From contig JAXLUM010000001.1 in the NCBI GenBank assembly GCA_046329515.1, positions 1,302,001 to 1,366,000 on the forward strand: 64,000 nucleotides of DNA. Reading direction: 5' to 3'. The translations under genes were made by a program, and so were the position numbers. Of the stretch, positions 37,756 through 46,910 are shown piece after piece. The notes under the pieces are model-generated. The model was given only the letters and a program-made list of their open reading frames with translations. It ran no database searches and had not been told where the DNA came from. How positions within the stretch are numbered: the first letter of the stretch is position 1; the number at the start of each line of letters is the position of its first letter. Source of the DNA: Bog-950 sp046329515. GTDB lineage: Bacteria; Bacteroidota; Bacteroidia; Chitinophagales; LD1.

Positions 37756-38936
37756 GCGGTATGTTGCAATTGTTTAATGCGCAACATAATTCGCAGTGCG
37801 CGGTTGGCTAATAATAAAATTAAAGGCAGTACCGCAAGGTTATAAGGTTGGGGATTCCACTTCCAGCCAATTAACAGCAGAAGGAGAAGAACGAACGTTG
37901 CCCCGAAATAATAAATCAACCAGTCTTTTTTCTGCTTTTTAAGTAAAAAGAAAGAAAGTACGAGATGCGTTGGTAACAGCCAAAGCATATTCAGGTTTTC
38001 CGGAACGGAGTAGTGGGAGGTAAACAACCACATGCATAAAAAGAAGGTACCCATAAAGCCGGCAAAAAAGAAGGCGATAAAATCAAACCACCAAAAGTGG
38101 GTGTTCTTCAAGCGTTCAATAAAGGTAAGGGTTATGCCGATTAATAAAATAAAGAAGGTGACGGTTATCGGAGCAATATGTTCATCGCGCGAGTTATCGG
38201 GCGGTATATTAACAATAACATTGCGGCCCGTTACAAGCGGTTTACCATCCACGGTTGTATGGTCAAACATCAGCGCCAGTTTATCGGGCAGGTAGGTTTG
38301 CGCCATGGCGCCTGCTTTTATTTCGCAGGGCATACCTAAAATTAAATCGAACCCGAAATCAAGCCAATGATCCTTTTGTACATAAGGCTTAAGTGTTTGC
38401 CGCATGGTTTGGTTGGCATTAAAGGCAGAGGAATCAACCTTAATTCTGTTGCCCAAAGTTTTAAAGAAAACATCGCGCGGACGCGTGGCGCAGTTGTCCC
38501 AAAAGAAATCATAGTAATACTCGCGATTTTCAGGTGCGGCATTTACGGCGAGAAAATGAAAAATGGCTTGTTTGTCTGCTTCATTAAGCAACAATTGCTG
38601 CTCCTCAACACGGCGTTTCTCATAAATGTATTGCTCCCGAAACATGGGGAAATCATCTACGGAAAGCATGTAGCGCATTTTACCGCGAAGGAAATTGGCC
38701 ACAAAGCCGGGTTGCTCAAAGTCGAAAGTACCGTAGTTAAACACTACATCGAAACCCTGTTTGTAGTCGGTTACTCTTATACCTGTATGCCCGAAATAAG
38801 AATAAATTTCATTGCCGGGCCAAACCGTTAATAAGGTAATGTTGCTTGAATCGGATAATTGTTGTGCAAACAGTTGTGATGAGAAAAGCAGTAAAAATGA
38901 AATAACTGTTTTTCGTAATGCGGGGTAAAAGCCCAT
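37752..38936 (-). CDS. DUF4105 / Lnb-like lipoprotein N-acyltransferase candidate
   Basis: A 394-residue protein with a signal peptide (1-24), a periplasmic N-terminal domain and about five C-terminal membrane helices (roughly residues 235-385). His50 in YSYFGHTGIRV and Cys149 in FFWDNCATRPRD are the invariant residues of the DUF4105 family. That family was named Lnb after a Bacteroides protein that N-acylates lipoproteins in the absence of Lnt. A catalytic His-Cys arrangement would suit acyl transfer to the lipoprotein N-terminal Cys, but DUF4105 also has members of other or unknown role. Its context with YqgE and an esterase gives no direct proof. The many lipoproteins in this window would be potential substrates. 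Confidence 0.72.
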   Translation of the reverse strand: MGFYPALRKTVISFLLLFSSQLFAQQLSDSSNITLLTVWPGNEIYSYFGHTGIRVTDYKQGFDVVFNYGTFDFEQPGFVANFLRGKMRYMLSVDDFPMFREQYIYEKRRVEEQQLLLNEADKQAIFHFLAVNAAPENREYYYDFFWDNCATRPRDVFFKTLGNRIKVDSSAFNANQTMRQTLKPYVQKDHWLDFGFDLILGMPCEIKAGAMAQTYLPDKLALMFDHTTVDGKPLVTGRNVIVNIPPDNSRDEHIAPITVTFFILLIGITLTFIERLKNTHFWWFDFIAFFFAGFMGTFFLCMWLFTSHYSVPENLNMLWLLPTHLVLSFFLLKKQKKDWLIYYFGATFVLLLLLLIGWKWNPQPYNLAVLPLILLLANRALRIMLRIKQLQHTA

Positions 38937-38948
38937 TAGCGAGGTTTA

Positions 38949-39545
38949 TTAGTTGAGCATTGGATTTTCGGGATAGCCGGCCATAGTGTTGTAAACGCCA
39001 CCCATTTCCTTCATCACCATTTTCCAAAGTTTAGAATAATCGGAATGGAAAATGTGTTTAGGCGTTGCCTGCGCAATAATCCAGGAGTTATCTTTCAATT
39101 CGGTTTCCAACTGCGCGGACGACCATCCTGAATAGCCGAGATAAAAATTCACTTCGTAAGGCGCTACCTGCCCTTCAGCTATCAATGATTTTAACTGATC
39201 AAAGTTGCCGCCCCAGTATAGTTTTTCCGATAGCTTGATACTGCCTTCTATTTTATCCCCAAGGGAATGGATGAACTGCAGTGTATCTGTACCAACAGGT
39301 CCGCCTAAAAATAATTTACCGTTAAATTGAGGGAAATCCTCTACTACTTCCTGCAGGCGAAGGTCAATAGGCTTATTTACAATTATGCCTACTGTGCCGT
39401 TTGGTTCGGTGTGTTCGCATACCAACACCACTGTTCGGCGAAAGTTTTCGTCGAACATAAAGGGCTCAGAAAGAAGAAGAGAGCCGGGTTTTATATCCTT
39501 CTCTTTTTCAAAGTCGTAATTCCAGAGTGTGTTTTCGCTATCCAT
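38949..39545 (-). CDS. yqgE: YqgE/AlgH family protein
   Basis: A 198-residue protein starting at the ATG at 39545 (a GTG at 39548 is immediately upstream). The family signature is complete: PGSLLLSEPFM, FRRTVVLVCEHTEPNGTVGIIVNKP, FLGGPVGTDTLQFIHS, LYWGGNFDQLK and YSGWSSAQLETEL. The biochemical role is unknown for the family; AlgH was once described as an alginate regulator. The likely operon partners downstream are the Lnb-like membrane protein and an esterase. No signal peptide, so cytoplasmic. Confidence 0.93.
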   Translation of the reverse strand: MDSENTLWNYDFEKEKDIKPGSLLLSEPFMFDENFRRTVVLVCEHTEPNGTVGIIVNKPIDLRLQEVVEDFPQFNGKLFLGGPVGTDTLQFIHSLGDKIEGSIKLSEKLYWGGNFDQLKSLIAEGQVAPYEVNFYLGYSGWSSAQLETELKDNSWIIAQATPKHIFHSDYSKLWKMVMKEMGGVYNTMAGYPENPMLN

Positions 39546-39699
39546 CACCTGCTTTATTCAATGCTATAATACGTAAAATAGGAAACCTGCAAAGGCTGTA
39601 CCATTTTGTTTTTATAAACGCTTGTTTATAGTTACGTAGGCTGCTACAAGGCGGTTTAACTTTAATTTCCGACATTTGGCATCCCAAACTCAGTGTATC

Positions 39700-42600
39700 A
39701 TGAAAAAAACTCTATTCTTATTGCTAATGCTGGCAATTAGTGTAACAGGCGCTTTTGCAACTGTTACATCTGTAACTAATTCCGGCTTTACCTTTTCGCC
39801 TGCCAATATTACTATAACGCAGGGCGATTCAGTTAGCTTTACCTTGCAGGCATCGCACAATGCGGTTGAAGTTAGCCAGACTACTTATAATGCTAACGGC
39901 ACTACACCGCTTGGCGGCGGGTTTTCAGTAGGTTTTGGCGCTAACCAGCAATTGGTTACAGGTTTATCGGTAGGGGTGCACTATTATGTTTGTTCTAACC
40001 ATGCCTCTTCGGGCATGAAAGGTACCATTACAGTAACTGCTGCCACACCACCGGTGGTTATACCAAACGTTTGGATAAATGAGATTCATTATGATAATGC
40101 AGGCACTGATTCACTGGAGGGCTACGAAATTGCCGGACCCGCAGGCACAAATCTTGCTTGTTTTGAAGTGCTGTTATATAACGGCGCTAACGGACAGTTG
40201 TATAATACAGATACCTTAAGCGGAACAATACCTAACTTAAGCTGTAACTACGGAATGGTATGGACAGGTTTAGGCCAGGATGAAGTTCAGAACGGCGCGC
40301 CGGATGGTATTGCGTTAGTATATGCCCCGCAGGCTACAGGCTGTGGCGTTAATAATGCTGATACTGTGTTGCAATTTCTTTCGTATGAAGGCAGCTTTAC
40401 AGCAACCAACGGCCGTGCTAACGGCTTAACTTCTACAGATATAAATGTTGCGGAAAACTCTTCAACCTTATTCGGTAACTCTTTACAATTAGGTGGTGTA
40501 GGTACAACCTATGCGCAATTTACCTGGCAAAGTGCACAGGCTAATACGTACAATGCTGGAAATACCAACCAATTTTTTTGTGGTGCGCCATCAGCTTCTT
40601 ACCGCTTTGTGCCAACATCTGCAACCGTTAGCGAAAGTGCAGGCACAATAGTGGCGGGTTATGTGAAAGCAAGCAATGTGTTCACCGTTTCGCAAACTAT
40701 AAGTATTGTACTTAAAGGCGGAACCGGAAATGCACAGGACGTAAACAACTATACCACACAAACCTTAACGTTTGCCCCTTTTGGTGTAGACTCCTTACCG
40801 TTTAACCTTACCATTACGGATGATGCTTTAACTGAAGGCACAGAGAATATTGTATTTGCCTTGCGCAATGCCAGCAATGGCGGTAGTGCAGGAACTGACA
40901 GCTTGTTTACGCTTACTATTAACGATAATGATTTTGCGGTTCCAAGTGTGCAATTTGCCGCTACCACATCTTCAGTAAATGAAGGAACAGCTACCATTAA
41001 CCTGGCTGTAAATATTGCCAACCCTAATTCCAATGCTACCTCGGTAGATGTTATGATAATGGGATCTACTGCTACTAACGGAGTTGATTTTACCTACGCC
41101 CCAACCACTATAACCTTCCCGGCTAACTCATCGGCAACGCAAAACTTAACGGTTACTATTAACAATGATGCCATTGTTGAAGGCAATGAAATGGTGCAGT
41201 TTATGCTTACCAATGTAACCAATGGCGGCACCATTGGCACTAATGATATGAATACGCTTACTATAATTGATAATGATGCCCTGCAGGCATACATTTATCC
41301 TCCTACTTTAAGCCAGTTCGAAAATATAGGAACCATAAATATTGTGGTGCACTTAACTACTCAAAGTGCAAACCCAACCAGCGTTACTGTAAAGAAAGTT
41401 GCTGCCGGAAGTACGGCAACCGCAGGTGTTGATTTTCTGTTTAACGATACCACCATTACATGGCCTGCTAACAACGCCAGCGACATATTTGTGCCGGTTG
41501 CAGTTGTTAATGATAACGTATATGAGTTTGACGAGGTGGCTAATTTTAAATTGGAAAACCCTACCAATGGCGCTACCTTAAGTGATTCCACTTTCGCTTT
41601 GACCATACTTAATAATGATGCATTGCCATCAGGCGATTGCTCAGACCTGTTCTTTAGTGAATATGTTGAGGGTTCATCTAACAATAAAGCGCTGGAAATT
41701 TATAACCCTACGAATAACGCCGTTAACCTAAGCGATTACAGAGTATTTAAGTCATTAAACGGCGGAACCACTACTGCGGTGTTTCAATTAAGCGGTACGC
41801 TGGCATCAAAAGATGTTTATGTAATGGCAGGTAACCAGAGTGATTCTATTTTAAAACTGAAAGCAGACACACTTACCGGCTTTTTGAACTTTAATGGTAA
41901 TGATGCCCTTGCGCTTTTACATCTTAACGATACTATTGATGTAATAGGCCAACCGGGAGTTGACCCGGGCACTAACGGCTGGGCTGTTGACACGGGAACA
42001 ACAACTAACTATACGCTTATACGCGATTACTACAATTACGAAGGCGATAATAACTGGACCAATGCCTCAGCAAGCTGGGATGCACACCACATTGACTTGT
42101 TTGATTCACTTGGTTTCCATAACACAGCCCCTTGCGGAACACCGGCGCCTGTTATTAAAGCCACTGTTCGTTTTATTGATGTTACTGATACTATTATAGA
42201 AGCAAACACTGTTGTAAGCGCTATTATTGAAGTAAATAACCCTACCGGCAGTAACGTTACCTTCTTTGTAGATAGAGACCAGCCGAATTGTACTGCCGCA
42301 TACCCGGTTGACTTTACCTTTGCCAGTGTGCCTGAAAATATAGGCCCGGGTATTACGCGCGACACTGTTTATTTAACTGTATTTGATGATGTTTTAGTAG
42401 AAGGCGATGAAGTGGCTGCACTTACTTTCCTTCAGTTAAGCGCTAATGTTCAAAAAGGTGTTGACTCCATCTATCGCCTTACTATACGCGATACCGACCA
42501 GGTACAGGTTTCTTTTCTTGGTGCAGGCTTTAGCTATGTTGAAGATGCGGGAACTGTGCCTGTTAAGATTGTAATTAATAATGCCCACGGCGCCATAAGC

Positions 42601-43095
42601 GCTCAGGTTTCATTGGCAGCCGGCAGCGCCACACAAGGTGCTGATTTTACCTGGACTGATACCACCTTTAACATTGCAGCAGGCGGTATTGATACGCTTA
42701 ATGCATGGGTAACTATTATTGATGACAACGTTGATGAAATAAACGAACAAATAAACTTTAACCTTACCAACGTTACAGGTGCACCTATTGTAGTAATTAA
42801 TGCTTATACCTTAACCATAATTGATAATGATGGAAATGGTATTAGCGAAGCAGGCTTTGATAATGCCGTTAAAATTTACCCTAACCCAGCCTTAAATACT
42901 TTGTATGTAAATACGGAAACCGAATTGGCTGATGTGCATGTGACTGATGTATTAGGCAATACCGTAATTAGTGCCGGAACGTTAGCAGAAGGCAAAAATA
43001 CTATAGATGTAAGCGGCCTTAGCGCCGGAATGTACTTTGTTACTGTTAAGAGCGATAACAAACTACTGAGTAAGCGTTTTATTAAGAGCGAATAA
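39700..43095 (+). CDS. T9SS surface protein: cupredoxin, lamin-tail and Calx-beta domains
   Basis: From the ATG at 39700 (an upstream frame adds 8 residues) the product is 1,131 residues. After the signal peptide (1-20) comes a plastocyanin-like domain, about 21-115, with the copper ligands in order: His53 (ASHNAVEV), Cys98 and His101 (YYVCSNHASS) and Met106 (SGMKGT). A lamin-tail-like domain (VWINEIHYDNAG) follows. At least four Calx-beta modules (for example SSVNEGTATINLAV, and DNDALQAYIY between modules) surround a second lamin-tail domain (SEYVEGSSNNKALEIYNP, about 650-760). The end is a T9SS type A sorting domain (IYPNPALNTLYVN ... GMYFVTVKSDNK). The protein is therefore surface-exposed and perhaps copper-binding. 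Confidence 0.9.
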   Translation: MKKTLFLLLMLAISVTGAFATVTSVTNSGFTFSPANITITQGDSVSFTLQASHNAVEVSQTTYNANGTTPLGGGFSVGFGANQQLVTGLSVGVHYYVCSNHASSGMKGTITVTAATPPVVIPNVWINEIHYDNAGTDSLEGYEIAGPAGTNLACFEVLLYNGANGQLYNTDTLSGTIPNLSCNYGMVWTGLGQDEVQNGAPDGIALVYAPQATGCGVNNADTVLQFLSYEGSFTATNGRANGLTSTDINVAENSSTLFGNSLQLGGVGTTYAQFTWQSAQANTYNAGNTNQFFCGAPSASYRFVPTSATVSESAGTIVAGYVKASNVFTVSQTISIVLKGGTGNAQDVNNYTTQTLTFAPFGVDSLPFNLTITDDALTEGTENIVFALRNASNGGSAGTDSLFTLTINDNDFAVPSVQFAATTSSVNEGTATINLAVNIANPNSNATSVDVMIMGSTATNGVDFTYAPTTITFPANSSATQNLTVTINNDAIVEGNEMVQFMLTNVTNGGTIGTNDMNTLTIIDNDALQAYIYPPTLSQFENIGTINIVVHLTTQSANPTSVTVKKVAAGSTATAGVDFLFNDTTITWPANNASDIFVPVAVVNDNVYEFDEVANFKLENPTNGATLSDSTFALTILNNDALPSGDCSDLFFSEYVEGSSNNKALEIYNPTNNAVNLSDYRVFKSLNGGTTTAVFQLSGTLASKDVYVMAGNQSDSILKLKADTLTGFLNFNGNDALALLHLNDTIDVIGQPGVDPGTNGWAVDTGTTTNYTLIRDYYNYEGDNNWTNASASWDAHHIDLFDSLGFHNTAPCGTPAPVIKATVRFIDVTDTIIEANTVVSAIIEVNNPTGSNVTFFVDRDQPNCTAAYPVDFTFASVPENIGPGITRDTVYLTVFDDVLVEGDEVAALTFLQLSANVQKGVDSIYRLTIRDTDQVQVSFLGAGFSYVEDAGTVPVKIVINNAHGAISAQVSLAAGSATQGADFTWTDTTFNIAAGGIDTLNAWVTIIDDNVDEINEQINFNLTNVTGAPIVVINAYTLTIIDNDGNGISEAGFDNAVKIYPNPALNTLYVNTETELADVHVTDVLGNTVISAGTLAEGKNTIDVSGLSAGMYFVTVKSDNKLLSKRFIKSE

Positions 43096-43115
43096 GCCTG
43101 TTGAAATGAAATTGC

Positions 43116-43145
43116 AAAGCCCTGCCCTATAGGCGGGGCTTTTTT
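43116..43145 (+). terminator. Terminator after the cupredoxin adhesin
   Basis: An 11-bp stem (43116-43126 with 43132-43142), one G-T pair, loop of 5, followed by T-rich sequence. It separates this gene from the GSDH gene 126 bp downstream of the adhesin stop. Confidence 0.8.
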
Positions 43146-43175
43146 GATTCTATGGTTTGATGTTGTAGGAATTAA

Positions 43176-43203
43176 TTGAACGGTGGACTTTTTTATATCT
43201 TTC
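43176..43203 (+). promoter_or_regulatory. Candidate promoter for the GSDH-like gene
   Basis: TTG at 43176-43178 is followed after 17 bases by TATCTTTC at 43196-43203, close to the Bacteroidota TTTG / TAnnTTTG pair. The start codon is 19 bases downstream. Confidence 0.4.
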
Positions 43204-43221
43204 CGTTTCTAAAACCCTGAC

Positions 43222-45330
43222 ATGAAAAAACTTTCCTTTATTCTGTTTAGCTTTTTGAGCTATTGCCTATCTGCACAGCTTCCGCAAATAAATTTGGTTC
43301 AAGTAGGGCAGGGGTTTACCCGCCCGGTAGATGTAAAGCATTGCGGCGATGACAGATTGTTTGTAGTGGAGAAGGTAGGCCGCATACAAATAATGAGTAA
43401 GAGCGGTGTAGTAAACAGCACTCCTTTTTTAGATATTACCAGCCGGGTATTAAGCAGCGGTAATGAGCAGGGGCTTTTAAGTTTGGCCTTTAGCCCCAAC
43501 TTTAAGCAGGATGGTTATTTCTATGTAAACTATATTAATGGTACCGGTGCCGGTTCAACACGTATTTCGCGCTTTAGTGTTATGGCTACTGATAGCAACC
43601 AGGCTGATCCAAACAGCGAGGTTATACTGTTGACCTTTACACAGCCTTATACTAACCATAATGGCGCTTCACTGCAGTTTGGTAAAGATGGTTATCTCTA
43701 CGATTCGCAGGGTGATGGTGGAAGCCAGAATGACCCTAATGGAAACGGACAGAATACCAATGTTTACCTGGCAAAAATCCTTCGCTTTGATGTGCAGAAC
43801 CAGGCTACTTATGCTATTCCGGCAGATAACCCGTTTGCGGGACAGGCTAATAGCAAAGAAGAGATTTGGGCTTATGGTGTACGTAACCCTTGGCGCACCA
43901 GTTTTGACCGCATAACAGGCGACCTGTGGATTGGCGATGTTGGGCAAAATAATTATGAGGAAATAGATTTTCAGGCTTATGGTGATACGGGCGGCCATAA
44001 TTACGGCTGGCGTTGTCGCGAGGGTTTTCATGCTAACCCGAGTGTAAGTTGCACCGTTACCGGAGCAACCGATCCTGTTTTTGAGTACACTCACTCACCG
44101 CATTGTTCAGTTACCGGGGGCTACATTTACAGAGGTGTGCAGTACGGCAAGTTATGGGGCCGGTATTTATTTACGGATTATTGCAGTGGCCAGTTCTGGA
44201 GTATAAAGAGAACAGGATCTAACACTTTTGACCCTGATACACTTCAGGATTTATTGAATAACCAATACACCAGCTTTGGAGAAGATAATCATGGTGAACT
44301 GTATGTTACTGCCGAAAACGGCCGCGTTTACCGAATGACAGAAACTACTGATTGCACACCGGTGGCATTTATCTCGATGGACGATTCGGTTACGATGTGC
44401 GCAGGCGAGAAGCTTATTGCTTTGAAAGGCGATACCATGGCGTATGAATGGTATAACAGCAACGGGCCTATAGTTGGTATTAACGGTAATGAATACGAAG
44501 TGCCTTCAAGCGGCTGGTATAAAGTTAGGGCTATACAATTGCAAAACGGTTGCAGCGCTTTTAGCGATTCTATTTTTGTAACCGTGAATCAACCTACAGC
44601 GCTTGTTCCTTGTAATTGCAATACTGGGCACTGTATTAATGGCGGTAACGTTAGTCTGGCAAATTTGTTTTCACCAACAGGAGGAACCTATACAGGTATA
44701 GGAGTAACCAATGGTATCTTAGACCCAACCACAGCAGGTGTAGGAGCTGATACAATTTCCTATGCTTACACTAACCAGTATGGCTGTAATTCTTTAGAAG
44801 AGGTAGTTGTACAGCTTAATGATACAACAGCATTAATGGTTATGAATCCGCATCCGGTATTTGTTAGGTTTTGCATGGATTCATTAAGCCTCGACAGTGC
44901 TGTAATGCCTTTAGGTGGTATCTACTCAGGTCCTAACGTTAACAACAATAAGTTTAACTCCGCTGTTGACGGAGACTTTGACGTAGTATATACTTATACT
45001 AATAGTGATGGTTGTGTTTCTATTGATACCATTACTGTTCAAGCTACTTTTTGCGAGGCTGTTAATGATTTGGCTTCAGCACTTCGGTTATCTATTAGCC
45101 CTAACCCTAACAAAGGAATGTTTGCTGTTAGTTTTGTAACAGAAAAGAAAGGAGATGCTCAACTGCATTTATATGATGCACTGGGCAGGGTTTGCTGGAG
45201 TAAAAAAGTGAACCTGAATACTTCGCCATTAACTATTGATGTAGACGTGCGCAACCTGCCAAAAGGCATGTATAGCTTAGTTGCTACAATGGATGGAAAG
45301 AATATGAGTAACAAGGTAATTGTAGAATAG
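43222..45330 (+). CDS. T9SS-secreted PQQ-dependent sugar dehydrogenase-like protein
   Basis: A 702-residue secreted protein (signal peptide MKKLSFILFSFLSYCLSAQL). Residues about 25-375 match the glucose/sorbosone dehydrogenase (GSDH) six-bladed propeller: TRPVDVKHCGDDRLFVVEKVG, LLSLAFSPNF, NHNGASLQFG, YGVRNPWRTSFD, DLWIGDVGQ, GGYIYRG. The HNG and VRNPWR segments are where PQQ-binding residues lie. The middle has two Ig-like stretches with a Cys-rich CNCNTGHC. The last 80 residues are a T9SS sorting domain (ISPNPNKGMF, GMYSLVATMDGK). It would oxidise sugars outside the cell if PQQ is supplied; no PQQ biosynthesis gene is in this window. Two bases separate it from the next gene, so they form an operon. 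Confidence 0.88.
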   Translation: MKKLSFILFSFLSYCLSAQLPQINLVQVGQGFTRPVDVKHCGDDRLFVVEKVGRIQIMSKSGVVNSTPFLDITSRVLSSGNEQGLLSLAFSPNFKQDGYFYVNYINGTGAGSTRISRFSVMATDSNQADPNSEVILLTFTQPYTNHNGASLQFGKDGYLYDSQGDGGSQNDPNGNGQNTNVYLAKILRFDVQNQATYAIPADNPFAGQANSKEEIWAYGVRNPWRTSFDRITGDLWIGDVGQNNYEEIDFQAYGDTGGHNYGWRCREGFHANPSVSCTVTGATDPVFEYTHSPHCSVTGGYIYRGVQYGKLWGRYLFTDYCSGQFWSIKRTGSNTFDPDTLQDLLNNQYTSFGEDNHGELYVTAENGRVYRMTETTDCTPVAFISMDDSVTMCAGEKLIALKGDTMAYEWYNSNGPIVGINGNEYEVPSSGWYKVRAIQLQNGCSAFSDSIFVTVNQPTALVPCNCNTGHCINGGNVSLANLFSPTGGTYTGIGVTNGILDPTTAGVGADTISYAYTNQYGCNSLEEVVVQLNDTTALMVMNPHPVFVRFCMDSLSLDSAVMPLGGIYSGPNVNNNKFNSAVDGDFDVVYTYTNSDGCVSIDTITVQATFCEAVNDLASALRLSISPNPNKGMFAVSFVTEKKGDAQLHLYDALGRVCWSKKVNLNTSPLTIDVDVRNLPKGMYSLVATMDGKNMSNKVIVE

Positions 45331-45332
45331 AG

Positions 45333-46910
45333 ATGAAGAGGAGTATTCTTTTGCTGCTGTGCTTTATTACGCTGGGCAGTTATGCGCAGGATTTATTTAG
45401 TCTTGAGTTGGTGCCAAGTAGCTTAACTGCCCCACCCGCAGTGCATAGTGGCGCGTTTGGCGAGTATAACGGCAAATGGTTTTTTATAGGTGGCCGAAAG
45501 AATGGTTTGCATGGTTTTCAGCCACCCTTTGCTTTTCCTACAAGTGGCAGAAATGATTCTGTATTTATTGTAGACCCCTTATTAAATCAGCGGTGGAGTG
45601 CTGATGTATTTGCGCTGCCCGATAATATACGTGAGGCAGTTACCAGCAGCAACATGGAGTTTTATCTGCAGGATAGCACCCTGTATATGGTAGGGGGGTA
45701 CGGTTGGAAAGATTCAATTCAAAACTTTATAACCTGGCCAACCTTAACAGCGGTAAATATTAAGGCGTTAAGTAATGCAGTTATCAACGGTAATTCTATT
45801 GCCGGTTGTTTCAGGCAAATGGTGGATACCAACCTGGCGATTTGCGGGGCGCATTTGCAGAAGTTGGATTCTACTTATTACCTGGTATTTGGCCATCGCT
45901 TTGATGGCTATTATGACCGCAGTGATACTTCAGGATTTAATGTGCAGATATACAGCAATGAGATAAGGAAGTTTCAGATTGCAGATGACGGCGTTAACTT
46001 ATCCTTATACAATTACAATGCAATACGCGACACAAATAATTTCAGAAGGAGAGACTATAATCTTATACCATTCCGCAACCCGTGGAAGGGTGAAGGCTTA
46101 CTGGCGTATTCCGGTGTATTCAGAAAAGGGATTAACCTGCCTTACTTCAATTTAATTGAGATTTACCCCGACACATTTATTGTGCGCAATGATTTCAGCC
46201 AAACGCTTAGCCAATATCACAGCGCGTTTTGCCCTTTGTATGATTCCATTAATGAAATTAACCACGATGTTTTCTTCGGCGGTATGAGCATGTATTATGT
46301 GGACTCTTTAGGCGCAACAATTGCGGATTCAATGGTACCTTTTGTGCGTACTATTAGTGATGTGGCCCGCGATGTTGATGAAAACTACCACGAGTTAAAC
46401 GCAGGAATAAAAATGCCGGCATTATTGGGTACCAATGCGTATTTCTTTATGGATGCCAATGTGCCCTTATACAGGAATTTTGTGCACGTAAACAAATTGG
46501 GTAATCATACCCGTATAGGTTATATATGCGGTGGTATTGAAAGCCCTGACCTTAACATAAATGCCACTGACCCTACATTAAGTTTTGCCAGCAGCCGCGT
46601 ATTTGAGGTTTACACCAACAAAACCACAGGCTTTGGCAAAGAGGTAACTGATGATGTGTTGGATTTTTACTGTTACCCTAACCCTGCAGCAAAAGAAACC
46701 GAGGTGTGTTTTGAATTGAAGAAGACAGCTCAGGTTAAAGTTTCGGTAATGGACCTACAGGGCAGGCTGGTTACAGAAGTTTGCAACAGGGAGTTTACTA
46801 CGGGCAAACAAAAACTCCTTTTGAATATGAGTAACTATCCAAAAGGAGTTTATAATGTTGTTGTAACGGTTAATAACCGTTTAAAGTCTATTCGGTTGGT
46901 GCATCAGTAG
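45333..46910 (+). CDS. T9SS-secreted Kelch-like propeller protein
   Basis: A 525-residue secreted protein (signal MKRSILLLLCFITLGSYAQ). Kelch-like elements include NGKWFFIGGRKNG, STLYMVGGYGWKD and GYICGGIES, pointing to a beta-propeller. The C-terminal 80 residues form a T9SS sorting domain (YPNPAAKETEVCF ... KGVYNVVVTVNNR). It is coupled to the GSDH gene (2-bp gap) and could act with it at the surface. The last 23 bp overlap the 3' end of the convergent coiled-coil gene. Confidence 0.82.
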   Translation: MKRSILLLLCFITLGSYAQDLFSLELVPSSLTAPPAVHSGAFGEYNGKWFFIGGRKNGLHGFQPPFAFPTSGRNDSVFIVDPLLNQRWSADVFALPDNIREAVTSSNMEFYLQDSTLYMVGGYGWKDSIQNFITWPTLTAVNIKALSNAVINGNSIAGCFRQMVDTNLAICGAHLQKLDSTYYLVFGHRFDGYYDRSDTSGFNVQIYSNEIRKFQIADDGVNLSLYNYNAIRDTNNFRRRDYNLIPFRNPWKGEGLLAYSGVFRKGINLPYFNLIEIYPDTFIVRNDFSQTLSQYHSAFCPLYDSINEINHDVFFGGMSMYYVDSLGATIADSMVPFVRTISDVARDVDENYHELNAGIKMPALLGTNAYFFMDANVPLYRNFVHVNKLGNHTRIGYICGGIESPDLNINATDPTLSFASSRVFEVYTNKTTGFGKEVTDDVLDFYCYPNPAAKETEVCFELKKTAQVKVSVMDLQGRLVTEVCNREFTTGKQKLLLNMSNYPKGVYNVVVTVNNRLKSIRLVHQ

